Of a stretch of DNA of 64,000 nucleotides, positions 1-8,776 are shown piece after piece. The notes under the pieces are model-generated. The model saw only the letters and a list, made by a program, of their open reading frames with translations. It had not been told where the DNA came from and made no database searches. A program made the translations under genes and the position numbers. Numbering within the stretch: the first letter of the stretch is position 1; each line of letters begins with the position of its first letter. The stretch lies in assembly GCF_900460955.1 (NCBI RefSeq), contig NZ_UFUW01000001.1:2554501-2618500 (forward strand). The letters are read 5' to 3'. The DNA is from Cardiobacterium valvarum (GTDB taxonomy: Bacteria > Pseudomonadota > Gammaproteobacteria > Cardiobacteriales > Cardiobacteriaceae).

Positions 1-3
1 GCC

Positions 4-51
4 ACGACGCCGCTTGGCGAAGCCCCAGCACAGGGCCCCGACAAGCGGCGA
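4..51. repeat. Dispersed palindromic repeat, two copies
   Basis: Contains CGCCGCTTGGCG near position 9 and a degenerate inverted copy (ACAAGCGGCG) near 41. This is the same element that recurs across the window in 24-25 bp units. No gene was seen in bases 1-85. Confidence 0.6.
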
Positions 52-85
52 ATCTTCGTTGTGCACGAAGCTGGTCAGACCATCA

Positions 86-1411
86 TCAGAAATAGCGCAG
101 CCACAGGTAGATGTGCGACAGCAGGATGGTGAAGAGCATCAGTGGGAAAGCGTATTTGGCGAACTGCACCATGCCGATGGGCTGTTTGGCGCGCTCGGCA
201 AAGGCAGCGACGGTGAGGTTGGCACTCGCACCGATGAGGGTGCCGTTGCCGCCGAGGCAGGCGCCCAAGGCCAGCGCCCACCACACCGGTTCGAAGGTGA
301 GCGGATCGATGCCGGCTCCTGCCGATTGCAGGAGTGGAATCATGGTGGCGACGAAGGGGATGTTGTCCAGCACGGAGGAAAGGATGGCTGAGACCCACAG
401 CACCGCATAGGCCATTTTCGGCACATCGCCATTGGTGGCGGCGATGAGTTTGTGCCCGAGCACGTCAAGCAGGCCGCTTTGTTCGACGGCGCCGACGATA
501 ATGAAAAGCCCCATGAAGAAGAAGATGGTGATCCACTCCACTTCAGCAAAGGCGTGGTGGACGTTTTCCGTTTGCTTTTCCGCCGGCTGCTTGCCGTAGG
601 CGAGCAGCATCAGCAGCGCCGCGCCGGAAAGCGCCACCGTGCCGGGTTCAACGCCAAGCGGGTGCCCAACGAAGAAACCGAGGAGGACGAGGGCGAAGAC
701 GCCGATACATTTTTTCAGCAGTTTTGGGTTGGTAATCGCCTCTTTTTCATTGAAACGCATGATGGCGGCGCGGGCGCGCAAGGTGGTTTTCAGGTTACGG
801 CGGTGTACCAGCCACAGCATGGCGGCGACGGTCACCATGATGATGAGGGCGATCGGCGTCATGTGGTAGATGAATTCACCGAAGCTGAGGCCATTTCTTG
901 AGCCGATGATGATGTTCGGCGGGTCGCCGATGAGGGTTGCCGTGCCGCCGATGTTGGAGGCGAGGATGGTGGCAAAGAGGTAGGGGAAGGTGCGGACTCT
1001 GAGCTGCTCAGTAATCAGCAGCGTCACCGGCGTGATGAGCAGCACCGTCGTCACATTATCCAGCAGGGCGGAAAAGAGCGCGGTGATGCCTGAGAGCATC
1101 AGCATGATGCCGACCGGGTCGGCGCGCACCCACTTCGCCGAGCGGATGGCAACGTACTGGAACACGCCGGTTTTCGCGGTGATGTTGACCAGCATCATCA
1201 TGCCGGTAAGCAGCCACAGCGTGTTGAAATCCACCTTTTCCAGCGCTTGATGCTGATTGAGCAGGCCGCAGTAAATCATCAACATCGCGCCGAGCAGTGC
1301 CGTGACCGCGCGGTTGAGTTTCTCCATGATGAGGACGATATAGACGATGACCAGAATGATGCCCGACGACCACATCGGGTCAAGACCGAAGATCACATGA
1401 GACGCCTGCAT
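86..1411 (-). CDS. ArsB/NhaD-type (SLC13-like) ion transporter
   Basis: A 441-residue inner-membrane protein with about 11-12 hydrophobic segments. Two internally repeated halves each carry an LDN motif (SALLDNVTTVLL near residue 115, SSVLDNIPFVATM near 345) followed by a G-x-ATLIG/GTLIG signature (GGTATLIGDPPNIIIG, GGNGTLIGASAN). These are marks of the ArsB/NhaD/P-protein ion transporter superfamily. The cargo (Na+/H+, arsenite or a dicarboxylate) cannot be read from the sequence. The gene starts 8 bases after the stop of the upstream CBS-domain gene, so the two are co-transcribed and the CBS protein may gate or sense for the transporter. Family assignment is firm; substrate is unknown. Confidence 0.85.
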   Translation of the reverse strand: MQASHVIFGLDPMWSSGIILVIVYIVLIMEKLNRAVTALLGAMLMIYCGLLNQHQALEKVDFNTLWLLTGMMMLVNITAKTGVFQYVAIRSAKWVRADPVGIMLMLSGITALFSALLDNVTTVLLITPVTLLITEQLRVRTFPYLFATILASNIGGTATLIGDPPNIIIGSRNGLSFGEFIYHMTPIALIIMVTVAAMLWLVHRRNLKTTLRARAAIMRFNEKEAITNPKLLKKCIGVFALVLLGFFVGHPLGVEPGTVALSGAALLMLLAYGKQPAEKQTENVHHAFAEVEWITIFFFMGLFIIVGAVEQSGLLDVLGHKLIAATNGDVPKMAYAVLWVSAILSSVLDNIPFVATMIPLLQSAGAGIDPLTFEPVWWALALGACLGGNGTLIGASANLTVAAFAERAKQPIGMVQFAKYAFPLMLFTILLSHIYLWLRYF

Positions 1412-1419
1412 GATTCCCC

Positions 1420-1899
1420 CTATGCGGCCCTGATGATGCTATCCAGAATACTGCTGATGCTGACCAAACCAAGATAGTAGCGGCTGCCCTTTGCCAGCAC
1501 GACGCCGTGACTGCGGCGGCTACGGTAGAGCAGGTATAGCGCCTCCATCAGGCTGGTGTCGGGTGTGCACTGCGGTACTTCGTCGCGTATCAGGTAATCG
1601 GTAATCGGATCTTCATAATGCTCGCGCAGGCGCTGGAGCAGTTCGCTAGGCGTGGTCTTCATGAAATTCAGCTCTGGCGGATTCATCTCGCGACCGAGAT
1701 TGGCGGTGAGGCTGCGTGGCAGCAGCAGTTCCACCAGCGACCTGCTGTTGAAAATACCGACAAAATCACCGGCGTCATCGACTACCGGGAAAAAGCGCTC
1801 ATTGCGGTGATGGATAGCGGCAAACGCGCCGGCAATGGACATCGCCGGATGCAACGTCGGGTGGTTAGGCAGCCTCACATCACGACAGGTGTAGTTCAT
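1420..1899 (-). CDS. CBS-domain protein
   Basis: A 159-residue cytoplasmic protein made essentially of two CBS motifs: residues about 5-60 (AMSIAGAFAAIHHRNERFFPV) and about 95-155 (TSLMEALYLLYRSRRSHGVV). Such pairs bind adenosine nucleotides and regulate partner enzymes or transporters. The reading frame is open further upstream, but ATG 1899 was chosen because a perfect AGGAGG lies at ideal spacing before it and family homology begins there. It is the first gene of a two-gene operon with the ion transporter, which suggests nucleotide or ionic regulation of transport (inference). Confidence 0.8.
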   Translation of the reverse strand: MNYTCRDVRLPNHPTLHPAMSIAGAFAAIHHRNERFFPVVDDAGDFVGIFNSRSLVELLLPRSLTANLGREMNPPELNFMKTTPSELLQRLREHYEDPITDYLIRDEVPQCTPDTSLMEALYLLYRSRRSHGVVLAKGSRYYLGLVSISSILDSIIRAA

Positions 1900-1929
1900 A
1901 AAAGCCTCCTTGAAGTGGGAAGAGCAATA

Positions 1930-1935
1930 ATTGTA
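1930..1935 (-). promoter_or_regulatory. Probable -10 of the CBS/transporter operon
   Basis: On the minus strand the hexamer TACAAT lies about 30 bases upstream of the chosen ATG. No good -35 is visible, so confidence is limited. Confidence 0.35.
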
Positions 1936-2064
1936 GCGTGAAAAACCACATCTAACCTCATTCTTCCACAAAAATGCCACCGCTTGCCCATGTCCGTCGC
2001 CGCATCGCATCCATAGTGGCGGCAAGCGGTACCAATGTCGGCTTTGCAGATCAAGGCAGCCGGT

Positions 2065-2092
2065 AACAAAAAGCCCGTCTGGCGACGGGCTT
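2065..2092 (-). terminator. Intrinsic terminator, minus strand
   Basis: A 9-bp stem AAGCCCGTC/GACGGGCTT with a 4-base loop is followed on the minus strand by TTTTTGTT. It is the first good terminator downstream of valS, about 260 bases after its stop. Confidence 0.7.
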
Positions 2093-2144
2093 GCGGGCAA
2101 TCCTCGGCAGCGGGATCGTGTTGCCGCCGGGCGGCATAAATAAC

Positions 2145-2336
2145 AGGGATTGCCGCTAAGCGGGATGTAAACTGGGTTTGCGCTAATAGAGGTAAACGCT
2201 GGTTTTTATCCCCCCCTTCCGGCCTTCGGCCTCCTTCCCCCGCAAGCGGGGGAAGGGATTTTTTTTGTGCGGAATGCGGAATTAGGCAGCCGCCAAGCGG
2301 CGTAATTACTGGGTTTGTGGCGACTGCCAAGCGGGA
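2145..2336. repeat. Composite intergenic repeat block
   Basis: The block between valS and the CBS gene holds no gene. It contains copies of the 25-bp palindromic element (GCCAAGCGGCGTAATTACTG near 2291, GCCAAGCGGGAT near 2320, a further copy near 2155). It also holds a long pyrimidine/purine hairpin at 2233-2256 (CCTTCCCCCGC-AA-GCGGGGGAAGG) followed by T8. That hairpin faces the plus strand, where no upstream transcript is evident, so it is probably a repeat unit rather than a dedicated terminator. Confidence 0.65.
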
Positions 2337-2349
2337 TGGCTCTGAATGT

Positions 2350-5157
2350 TTACAACGCTGCGACTTTTTCCCGCTGCGCGCGCAGGGCGGCGACGGTTTC
2401 TTCGTCGCTGGCGAGTTGGGCGCGGGTCTGTTCGACCAGGGCGGCGGGGGCACTGGCGGTGAAGCGAACGTTTGCGAGCTGTCCGCTGAGGCGGGCGATG
2501 TTTTGTTCGCGTTTGGCGATTTCTTTGTCGAGGCGGGCGAGTTCGGCGGTCTTGTCGATGAGGCCGGCGAGCGGGATCATGTTTTTTGCGCTGCCGACCA
2601 TGAAGGCGGCGGCTTCGGGTTCGGCTTCACCGTCAGCGAGGACGCGTACGCTGTCGAGGCGGCCCAGTGCGAGCAGGCTGCGTTCCTGGGCGGCAAGGTA
2701 GCCTCTGGCGTTATCGTCCAGGCCGCTGATGATGAGCGGCAGCGGTTTGCCAGGGGCGATGTTCATGTCGGCGCGGATTTTGCGCACGCCAAGCAGGGTT
2801 TCTTGCAGCCAGGCGATTTCGGCGTCGGCTTGCGGGTCTTCGCCGTTGCTTGCCGTCGGGTAGGCTTGGGTCATGAGGGTGTCGCCCGCTGTGCCGAGCA
2901 GAGGCGCGGTTTGTTGCCAGATTTCTTCGCTGATATAGGGCATGAGCGGGTGGATGAGACGTAGCGCTTGTTCGAGGACGTCGAGCAGGGTGTGACGGGT
3001 GCGCGCTTTTTCGGCGTCATCGTCGTTGTGTTTGCCGAGGACGGGTTTCGCGAGTTCGAGGTACCAGTCGCAGTACTGGTTCCAGATGAAGTCGTACAGG
3101 GCTTGCGCAGCGAAGTCGAAGCGGTAGGTGTCAAACGCTTCGCGCACGCTGCGGATGGTGCGGTCGAGTGCGCCGTAGATCCAGCGGTCGGCAGCGCTTT
3201 TTTCTTTGACGGGGGCAGCGGTGATGCTTTGGCCTGCGGTCTGCATTTGCACGAAGCGGGCGGCATTCCACAGTTTGTTGCAGAAGTTGCGGTAGCCTTC
3301 GACGCGTTTGGTGTCGAAGACGATGTCGCGGCCCATGGTCGCTTGCGCGGCGAAGGTGAAACGCAGGGCGTCGGTGCCGTAAGCGGCGATGCCGTCCGGG
3401 TATTCTTTGCGGGTCTGCGCGGCGATTTTTTCGGCTTTTTGTGGCTGCATCATGCCGCTGGTGCGTTTTGCGACCAGGGCTTCGCCGTCGATGCCGTCGA
3501 TGATGTCGAGCGGGTCGAGGACGTTGCCTTTGGATTTGGACATTTTCTGTCCTTCGCTGTCGCGCACGAGGCCGTGGATGTATACCTCGCGGAAGGGGAC
3601 TGCGCCGTTCATGCAGTACATGCCCATCAGCACCATGCGCGCCACCCAGAAGAAGATGATGTCGAAGCCGGTAACGAGGACGTTGCCGGGGTAATAGGTT
3701 TTGAGATCGGCGGTGTCGTCCGGCCAGCCCTGGGTGGCGAACGGCCACAGCGCGGAGGAGAACCAGGTGTCGAGCACGTCTTCGTCCTGTGTCAGCGGAT
3801 GTTCGGCGGCGAGGCGGTATTTTTCGCGCACGGCGGCTTCGTTTTCGGCGACGTACACGTTGCCGTCGGCGTCATACCAGGCGGGGATGCGGTGCCCCCA
3901 CCAGAGTTGGCGCGAGATGCACCAGTCTTGCAGGTTTTCCATCCAGTTGTAGTAGGTGTTTTTCCAGTTGTCCGGCACGAATTTGATGCGGCCATCGCGC
4001 ACGGCGTCGAGCGCGGGCTGGGTGAGCTTGGCCATGCCTTTGTCGCTGGACAGGTCCACGAACCACTGGTCGGTGAGGTAGGGCTCGATGACGACACCGC
4101 TGCGGTCGCCGTAGGGGCGTTTCAGGGTGTGCGGTTCTACTTTTTCCAGTAATCCGGCAGCATCAAGGTCGGCAACGATTTTCTCCCGCGCCACCCAGCG
4201 GTCGAGGCCACGATATGCGGCGGGGACATTGTCGTTCAGGGTGGCATCGGGGTTCATCAGGTTGATGACTTCCATGGTGTGCCGCTGGCCGACGGCGTAG
4301 TCGTTGAAGTCGTGCGCGGGGGTGATTTTCACGCAGCCGGTACCGAAGTCCATTTCGACGTATTCATCAGCGATGATGGGGATAACGCGCTCGGTCAGCG
4401 GGACGTGCACCATTTTGCCGAGCAGGTGGCGGTAGCGTTCATCATCAGGATGCACGGCAAGTGCACCGTCAGCGAGGATGGTTTCCGGGCGGGTGGTGGC
4501 GATGTGCATGTACTGCCCGTCTAGCCCCTGTCCGGCGACGAAGGGATAACGGACGTGGTACATGTGGCCGTTTTCTTCGCGGTTTTCGACTTCGAGGTCG
4601 GAGATGGCGGTTTTCAGCACCGGGTCCCAGTTGACGAGACGCTTACCGCGATAGATAAGGCCGTCGTCGTAGAGTTTGACGAAGAGGGTGCGCACGGCGC
4701 GCGAGAGGGCGTCATCCATGGTGAAGCGCTCGCGCATCCAGTCGAGCGAGGCACCCAGGCGGCGCAGTTGCCGCATGATTTGCCCACCGGATTCGGCTTT
4801 CCATTCCCACACTTTGGCGGTGAACGCTTCGCGGCCGAGGTCGTGCCGCGTTTTGCCCTGCGCGTTCAGCTGGCGCTCGACGACCATTTGTGTCGCGATG
4901 CCGGCATGGTCGCTGCCCGGCTGCCACAGGGTGTTGTCACCGAGCATGCGGTGGTAGCGGATGAGGGCGTCCATGATGGTGTCCTGGAAGGCGTGACCCA
5001 TGTGCAGGGTGCCAGTGACGTTCGGCGGTGGAATCATGATGGCGTAGGGCTTGCCGCTGCCGCTGGGGGCGAAGTAGTTGCCCTTTTCCCAGCGGTCGTA
5101 CCATTTGTTTTCGATGTCGGCGGGTTGGTAGCGGGTGGCCATGCCGTCTGTGTTCAT
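2350..5157 (-). CDS. valS: Valyl-tRNA synthetase
   Basis: A 935-residue class I aminoacyl-tRNA synthetase that charges tRNA-Val in the cytoplasm. The HIGH signature appears as LHMGH at residues 51-55 after PPPNVTG, and KMSKS ([11 protein letters not shown]) near residue 537. The CP1 editing domain lies between them, and the C-terminus has the anticodon-binding domain and the charged coiled-coil arm typical of ValRS. Length matches the family. The start at 5157 is supported by GAGGT seven bases upstream; an in-frame Met at residue 6 is a less likely alternative. Confidence 0.97.
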   Translation of the reverse strand: MNTDGMATRYQPADIENKWYDRWEKGNYFAPSGSGKPYAIMIPPPNVTGTLHMGHAFQDTIMDALIRYHRMLGDNTLWQPGSDHAGIATQMVVERQLNAQGKTRHDLGREAFTAKVWEWKAESGGQIMRQLRRLGASLDWMRERFTMDDALSRAVRTLFVKLYDDGLIYRGKRLVNWDPVLKTAISDLEVENREENGHMYHVRYPFVAGQGLDGQYMHIATTRPETILADGALAVHPDDERYRHLLGKMVHVPLTERVIPIIADEYVEMDFGTGCVKITPAHDFNDYAVGQRHTMEVINLMNPDATLNDNVPAAYRGLDRWVAREKIVADLDAAGLLEKVEPHTLKRPYGDRSGVVIEPYLTDQWFVDLSSDKGMAKLTQPALDAVRDGRIKFVPDNWKNTYYNWMENLQDWCISRQLWWGHRIPAWYDADGNVYVAENEAAVREKYRLAAEHPLTQDEDVLDTWFSSALWPFATQGWPDDTADLKTYYPGNVLVTGFDIIFFWVARMVLMGMYCMNGAVPFREVYIHGLVRDSEGQKMSKSKGNVLDPLDIIDGIDGEALVAKRTSGMMQPQKAEKIAAQTRKEYPDGIAAYGTDALRFTFAAQATMGRDIVFDTKRVEGYRNFCNKLWNAARFVQMQTAGQSITAAPVKEKSAADRWIYGALDRTIRSVREAFDTYRFDFAAQALYDFIWNQYCDWYLELAKPVLGKHNDDDAEKARTRHTLLDVLEQALRLIHPLMPYISEEIWQQTAPLLGTAGDTLMTQAYPTASNGEDPQADAEIAWLQETLLGVRKIRADMNIAPGKPLPLIISGLDDNARGYLAAQERSLLALGRLDSVRVLADGEAEPEAAAFMVGSAKNMIPLAGLIDKTAELARLDKEIAKREQNIARLSGQLANVRFTASAPAALVEQTRAQLASDEETVAALRAQREKVAAL

Positions 5158-5224
5158 GATTACCTCGGTGTCATTAAGAAAAGCGCGGATTTTAGCATGG
5201 GGCGGGATGCGCCCGGCGGGGCCC

Positions 5225-5250
5225 CCCGCGCAACCACAAGGTTGCGTGGG
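5225..5250. other. Stem-loop between crcB and valS
   Basis: An 11-bp stem with an ACAA loop (CGCAACC-ACAA-GGTTGCG core) and no following T-run. It could be a weak transcript-processing or attenuation structure in the crcB-valS gap, or a repeat remnant. Confidence 0.35.
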
Positions 5251-5265
5251 GTACGTTAGCGGGGG

Positions 5266-5622
5266 TTAGCGTGCCAGTGCCATGCCGCCGAGGACGGCGA
5301 CGATACCGCCGGCAAGGCTGATGATGAGATAGAGCGTGGGGACGAGGTAATGTCCGTCCTGCCAGCGCTGCACGATGTCGAGCGAAAAGGTGGAAAAGGT
5401 GGTGAAGCCGCCGCAGAAGCCGGTGATGCAAAGGGCGCGCAGGGCGGCGTTGTCGCGGGCAAGTGTTTGCGCGAGATAGCCGATGAGGAAGCAGCCGATG
5501 AGGTTTGCCAGCCATGTGCCGAGCGGGAAGGCGCGGGCGGGCAGGGCGACGCCGAATAGGTAGCGTGCCACGCTGCCTAGTCCGCCGCCAAGGAAGATAA
5601 GGGTGAAGTGTTGCAAGGTCAT
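5266..5622 (-). CDS. crcB: CrcB/Fluc fluoride channel
   Basis: A 118-residue protein with four transmembrane helices. It shows the family signatures GGGLGSVARY near residue 12, the Asn-containing helix (TWLANLIGCFLIG), and the GFCGGFTTFSTFS track around residues 70-82 that holds the phenylalanine box. CrcB dimers export fluoride across the inner membrane. Its ATG overlaps the TGA of ogt (ATGA), so the two are translationally coupled. No fluoride riboswitch is visible upstream of ogt. Confidence 0.93.
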   Translation of the reverse strand: MTLQHFTLIFLGGGLGSVARYLFGVALPARAFPLGTWLANLIGCFLIGYLAQTLARDNAALRALCITGFCGGFTTFSTFSLDIVQRWQDGHYLVPTLYLIISLAGGIVAVLGGMALAR

Positions 5623-6155
5623 AGAGGTAGGGGTTGGGTGGAGTGCTTGTCTTCGCCGCGTTCGTGCGCGAGTAGCCAGGCTTTGCGATGGATGCCGCCG
5701 CCGTAGCCGGTCAGCGCACCGTTTTTGCCGATGACGCGGTGGCAGGGGATGAGGATGGCGATGGCATTGGCGCCGTTGGCAGCGGCGACAGCGCGCACAG
5801 CGGCAGGATGGCCGATGGTGGCCGCGAGTGCCTGATAGTGCGTGGTCGTGCCGTAGGGGATGGCGCGCAGTGCCGCCCAGACGCGTTGCCGGAAGTCGCT
5901 GCCGACGGGGTGCAGGGCAATGGTGAAATCGCGCCGTGTGCCGGCGAAGTATTCGCCAAGTTCGGCGGCAGTCTGGCGGGTATGTTCGTTCTCGCCGAGG
6001 GTAATCGGGCAGCCGAAGTGGCGTTCGAGCTGGCGGCTTTCGCGTGTGATGCGCTGCGTGCCGGCAAATTCAAGCAGACAGATACCGCGCGTGCTGGCAC
6101 AGACGTAGAGATCGCCGAGGGGGCTCACGATGCGTTGGCTGATGAGGGTGTTCAT
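5619..6155 (-). CDS. ogt: Methylated-DNA--protein-cysteine methyltransferase
   Basis: A 178-residue suicide DNA-repair protein that moves the alkyl group from O6-methylguanine or O4-methylthymine to its own cysteine. The active site IPCHRVIGKNG places the acceptor Cys at about residue 138. The arginine-finger/HTH region RVWAALRAIPYGTTTHYQAL and the C-terminal GYGGGIHRKAWLL are present. Length suits the Ogt type without an Ada N-terminal domain. It is first in a two-gene unit with crcB and diverges from the gene at 6226. Confidence 0.95.
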   Translation of the reverse strand: MNTLISQRIVSPLGDLYVCASTRGICLLEFAGTQRITRESRQLERHFGCPITLGENEHTRQTAAELGEYFAGTRRDFTIALHPVGSDFRQRVWAALRAIPYGTTTHYQALAATIGHPAAVRAVAAANGANAIAILIPCHRVIGKNGALTGYGGGIHRKAWLLAHERGEDKHSTQPLPL

Positions 6156-6187
6156 GAGAAGAAGCAGCTTAATTAAAGGGCAAATTC

Positions 6188-6193
6188 TATAAT
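6188..6193 (+). promoter_or_regulatory. -10 element upstream of the DMP19-like gene
   Basis: A perfect TATAAT lies 33 bases before the ATG in the divergent ogt/DMP19-like gap. The -35 region is poor. Confidence 0.45.
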
Positions 6194-6225
6194 ACGACGC
6201 TTATTGACTACCGTTCAGAGACACT

Positions 6226-6720
6226 ATGACTGCCATCACCCTGAAATTTGCCCAAAACGTCAACGAAGACAACTACACCGCAGTGCTGGAACCCGTGCGC
6301 GCTGCTATTGCCCACACCGAAACCTATGCGGAGTACTGCGCCGCTTTGCAGCCCTTCACTCGCCATCAGCGGCTGCTGATGGCGCTTGATGCCTACACTC
6401 AGGAACTTGACGGTGGCCACGTCATGTTCTTCGGCTCACCGATGGGGGTGATGTGGCAGGACGTGCAGGAAGCTTTGCAACTGCTGGGTGATGCGCGCTT
6501 CATCCGCATCTATGCCGATGCGCTGGCACTCTTTGATGGTGCCCCTTCTTTTGATGACGAAGAACGCGACGCTCAACTGAACGCACATGAAAACGAAGCC
6601 GGCGATATTGAGGCGCTGGAACCGCTGGACGAGGCGTTCTATGAAATTGACGCGGAACTCTATCCGCAGATAGCTCGCTTCATCCGCGAACACGCGCCGG
6701 ATTTCATCTATCCGCGCTAG
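6226..6720 (+). CDS. DMP19/DUF4375-like protein
   Basis: A 164-residue, acidic, soluble protein with no signal peptide. The C-terminal part (DEAFYEIDAELYPQIARFIR then HAPDF) resembles the end of DMP19/DUF4375 proteins, which typically finish with a conserved acidic helix and an E-x-I-x-x-FIRE-H-x-x-x-F motif. DMP19 of Neisseria is a DNA mimic that binds a transcription factor. The strongly acidic stretch around residues 106-135 (FDDEERD, NEAGDIEALEPLDE) would fit DNA mimicry, but that is inference. Function is not established. Confidence 0.6.
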   Translation: MTAITLKFAQNVNEDNYTAVLEPVRAAIAHTETYAEYCAALQPFTRHQRLLMALDAYTQELDGGHVMFFGSPMGVMWQDVQEALQLLGDARFIRIYADALALFDGAPSFDDEERDAQLNAHENEAGDIEALEPLDEAFYEIDAELYPQIARFIREHAPDFIYPR

Positions 6721-6759
6721 GTGTTCCTGTAGGTCGTTGTTGCAAAAGGATTAGATGTT

Positions 6760-6809
6760 ATTAGACGGTTCTTGTCTAATTCGTCAAAACCTGTCTAAAA
6801 TCGTATAAT
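6760..6809 (+). promoter_or_regulatory. Promoter with palindromic operator
   Basis: A perfect inverted repeat ATTAGAC-N7-GTCTAAT occupies 6760-6780. Directly after it come a -35-like TCGTCA (6781-6786), a 17-base spacer, and TATAAT (6804-6809). A third half-site GTCTAA starts at 6793 inside the spacer. This looks like a repressor operator next to and inside the promoter of the ATPase gene. Confidence 0.55.
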
Positions 6810-6834
6810 CCCGCGCAACCACCGGAGAACCGCC

Positions 6835-7905
6835 ATGCACGACCCGCTTTACTATTCCCGCCGCCCCTATGCCGACGCCTTGCTGACGATGCTGGCCGAA
6901 GGTGTGGTCAGCGCCTTTACCCTGTTCGCCCCGCGCCGCATGGGCAAGACGCAGTTTTTGCTGAACGACATCCAGCCTGCCGCCGAAGCGCGCGATTTTG
7001 CCGCCTTCTATTTCAGTTTCATGGATAGCGACGCGCAGACGGAAAACCGCTTCCGTCTTGCGTTGCTGGATTTTGCCAGCCAACTCGGCATCAGCGGCAA
7101 ACTGAAAGCGTGGCTGGCGGGGATCGAGCAGGTTTCTGCTTTTGGTGCCAGCCTTAGCCGCGAAAAAGCACCCGCTCCGGCGAGTATCAGCGAAGTCATC
7201 GAGGCATTGGCCCAGGGTGGCAGACGGATCCTGCTGCTTCTTGACGAAGTGCAGGAGCTGGCCCGCCTCAGCGACACGGGCGGCCTCATCCGTTCGCTGC
7301 GCACCGGGCTGGATGTGCACCGGGCACAGGTCAAAGTCATCTTTACCGGATCCAGTATGAACGGCCTGCGGCAAATGTTCAGCGATTACAAGGCGCCGTT
7401 TTTCCAGTTCGCGCACGCGATGGCATTCCCGCGCCTGGAACAGGAATTTACCGATTTCCTTGCCGACATCTATCAGGCGCGCACCGCCAATACGCTGGAC
7501 AAACAGGCGCTGTATCAATGGCTTGTCCGCTTCGAACACATCCCGCTGCACCTGCGCACCATCATTCAGAACATGATTATTGACCCTACCCTGCCGCTGG
7601 ACGTGGCCGCCGCCGCACAGCAGCAATACCTGCACGACAGCGCCGATTACGCCGCTATCTGGCGGGAACTGAAAGCGCTGGATCGCCTGCTGTTGCAAGC
7701 GCTGGCACAAGAGAAGCAAACCCTGTACGCCCAGGACACAAGACAATGGCTGGCGGCGCAAATGGGGGTGGATGATGTCAGCGTGCCGCAGGTGCAAGCC
7801 GCGCTGCGCCGCCTGACGCGCGCGGATTTCATCACCAAAAACAGCGAGGGGCAGTGGGCGGTGAACCATCCCGATATGCTGGGCTGGATCCGCGAGCAGC
7901 TGTGA
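6835..7905 (+). CDS. AAA/STAND-like ATPase with C-terminal winged helix
   Basis: A 356-residue P-loop ATPase. The P-loop is APRRMGKT (residues 32-39, the G-R-R/R-x-GKT form of the archaeal-type ATPase families), Walker B is ILLLLDEVQEL near 131-141, and a sensor motif IFTGSS follows near 170. Residues about 270-350 look like a winged helix (QVQAALRRLTRADFITKNSEG-WAV). Proteins of this layout occur in defence, toxin-antitoxin and partition contexts; here no partner enzyme adjoins it. It starts after GGAG at good spacing. The operator-like promoter upstream suggests repression. Specific function is unknown. Confidence 0.7.
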   Translation: MHDPLYYSRRPYADALLTMLAEGVVSAFTLFAPRRMGKTQFLLNDIQPAAEARDFAAFYFSFMDSDAQTENRFRLALLDFASQLGISGKLKAWLAGIEQVSAFGASLSREKAPAPASISEVIEALAQGGRRILLLLDEVQELARLSDTGGLIRSLRTGLDVHRAQVKVIFTGSSMNGLRQMFSDYKAPFFQFAHAMAFPRLEQEFTDFLADIYQARTANTLDKQALYQWLVRFEHIPLHLRTIIQNMIIDPTLPLDVAAAAQQQYLHDSADYAAIWRELKALDRLLLQALAQEKQTLYAQDTRQWLAAQMGVDDVSVPQVQAALRRLTRADFITKNSEGQWAVNHPDMLGWIREQL

Positions 7906-8135
7906 TACCGATGCCGGGAAATGAAACGCTCCTCGCAGGCGGGTTTCAGTCCGTTATTAGCATTGCTGCGCTGGACTTGAACCGCCTCGCGGCAGATGAT
8001 TCTGGATTTTGGCGTCCGGCAGGTTAATGGCGCTTTTGGGTGCGTCCTGCGGAGGAATACTCTCTTTCTCCGCTAAAAATAGGGAAGGAGGCTTTAGCGG
8101 GCACGTTTTCAGGTGAGGTATGCGCCAAGCGGGAT

Positions 8136-8162
8136 AAAAAAGCCCTTCCCGTCGGGGAAGGA
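8136..8162 (-). terminator. luxS terminator
   Basis: On the minus strand the stem CCTTCCC/GGGAAGG is followed by GCTTTTTT, beginning about 45 bases after the luxS stop. The stretch 7906-8135 otherwise shows no gene, only a copy of the GCCAAGCGGGATAAA repeat at 8123-8138. Confidence 0.75.
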
Positions 8163-8207
8163 CTTTATCGTGTGCCGGGGCAGTATCCGGCGCGGGAATC
8201 CGCCGCC

Positions 8208-8672
8208 TCAGGCGAAGATCGTTTCCCACTCGCTGCGCTTGTCAAGCAGCTTGCGCGCCAGTTCCTTCGCGCCTTCCAGGCTGTGGCTGGCCGCCCAGCC
8301 GCATTGCACCGGATTGCAGGCCGGAACTTCCGTTGCTTCCAGCACGTCGCGCAGGGTCTTTTCAATCAAATCCAGCGCCGTTTGATATTCCGGCTCGTTC
8401 AGAAGCGACACATAGAACCCCGTCTGGCAGCCCATCGGCGAAATATCGACCACATGACCGTTGTGATTGCGCGACAGCTCCGCCATCAGGTGTTCCAGCG
8501 AGTGCAGCGCCGGCATTTCCATGTGCTCCTGATTCGGCTGGCAGATGCGCAGGTCGTATTTGAAAATCACGTCGCCGTGTTCGCCCTGTTTCTTGTCGGC
8601 GAGGCGCAGATAGGGGGCTTTCACCTTGGTGTGGTCGAGGTTGAAACTCTCGACATTCATGCGTTTTTGCAT
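8208..8672 (-). CDS. luxS: S-ribosylhomocysteine lyase
   Basis: A 154-residue enzyme that cleaves S-ribosylhomocysteine to homocysteine and DPD, the precursor of autoinducer-2, in the activated methyl cycle. Metal ligands are visible: HSLEH at residues 57-61 and Cys near 124 in CNPVQCGWA. The catalytic cysteine is in [10 protein letters not shown] (Cys82). Length matches the family. ATG at 8672 follows AGGAG with a five-base spacer. No pfs neighbour lies in this window; the gene stands alone with its own terminator. Confidence 0.97.
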   Translation of the reverse strand: MQKRMNVESFNLDHTKVKAPYLRLADKKQGEHGDVIFKYDLRICQPNQEHMEMPALHSLEHLMAELSRNHNGHVVDISPMGCQTGFYVSLLNEPEYQTALDLIEKTLRDVLEATEVPACNPVQCGWAASHSLEGAKELARKLLDKRSEWETIFA

Positions 8673-8740
8673 AACAACTCCTGCATTTATTCAGTAGAAA
8701 AGGGGCGGCCATTGTGCCACAGACCCCGCAGGCGGGCCGC

Positions 8741-8746
8741 TATAAT
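8741..8746 (+). promoter_or_regulatory. -10 of the U32 peptidase-family gene
   Basis: TATAAT followed at once by GCGCGC, 31 bases before the chosen ATG. This GC-rich discriminator pattern recurs at other promoters in the window. Confidence 0.5.
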
Positions 8747-8776
8747 GCGCGCTTTTTCCATACCCTCCGAGAACTT

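Noticed and set aside
2968..4152. A 394-codon frame antisense to valS
   Set aside because: Composition is the mirror of the GC-rich synthetase gene (Val/Ala/Gly/Asp-rich), with no recognisable motif.
5619..6225. A fluoride riboswitch ahead of ogt-crcB
   Set aside because: The leader is only a short AT-rich stretch with no pseudoknot-like conserved segments.
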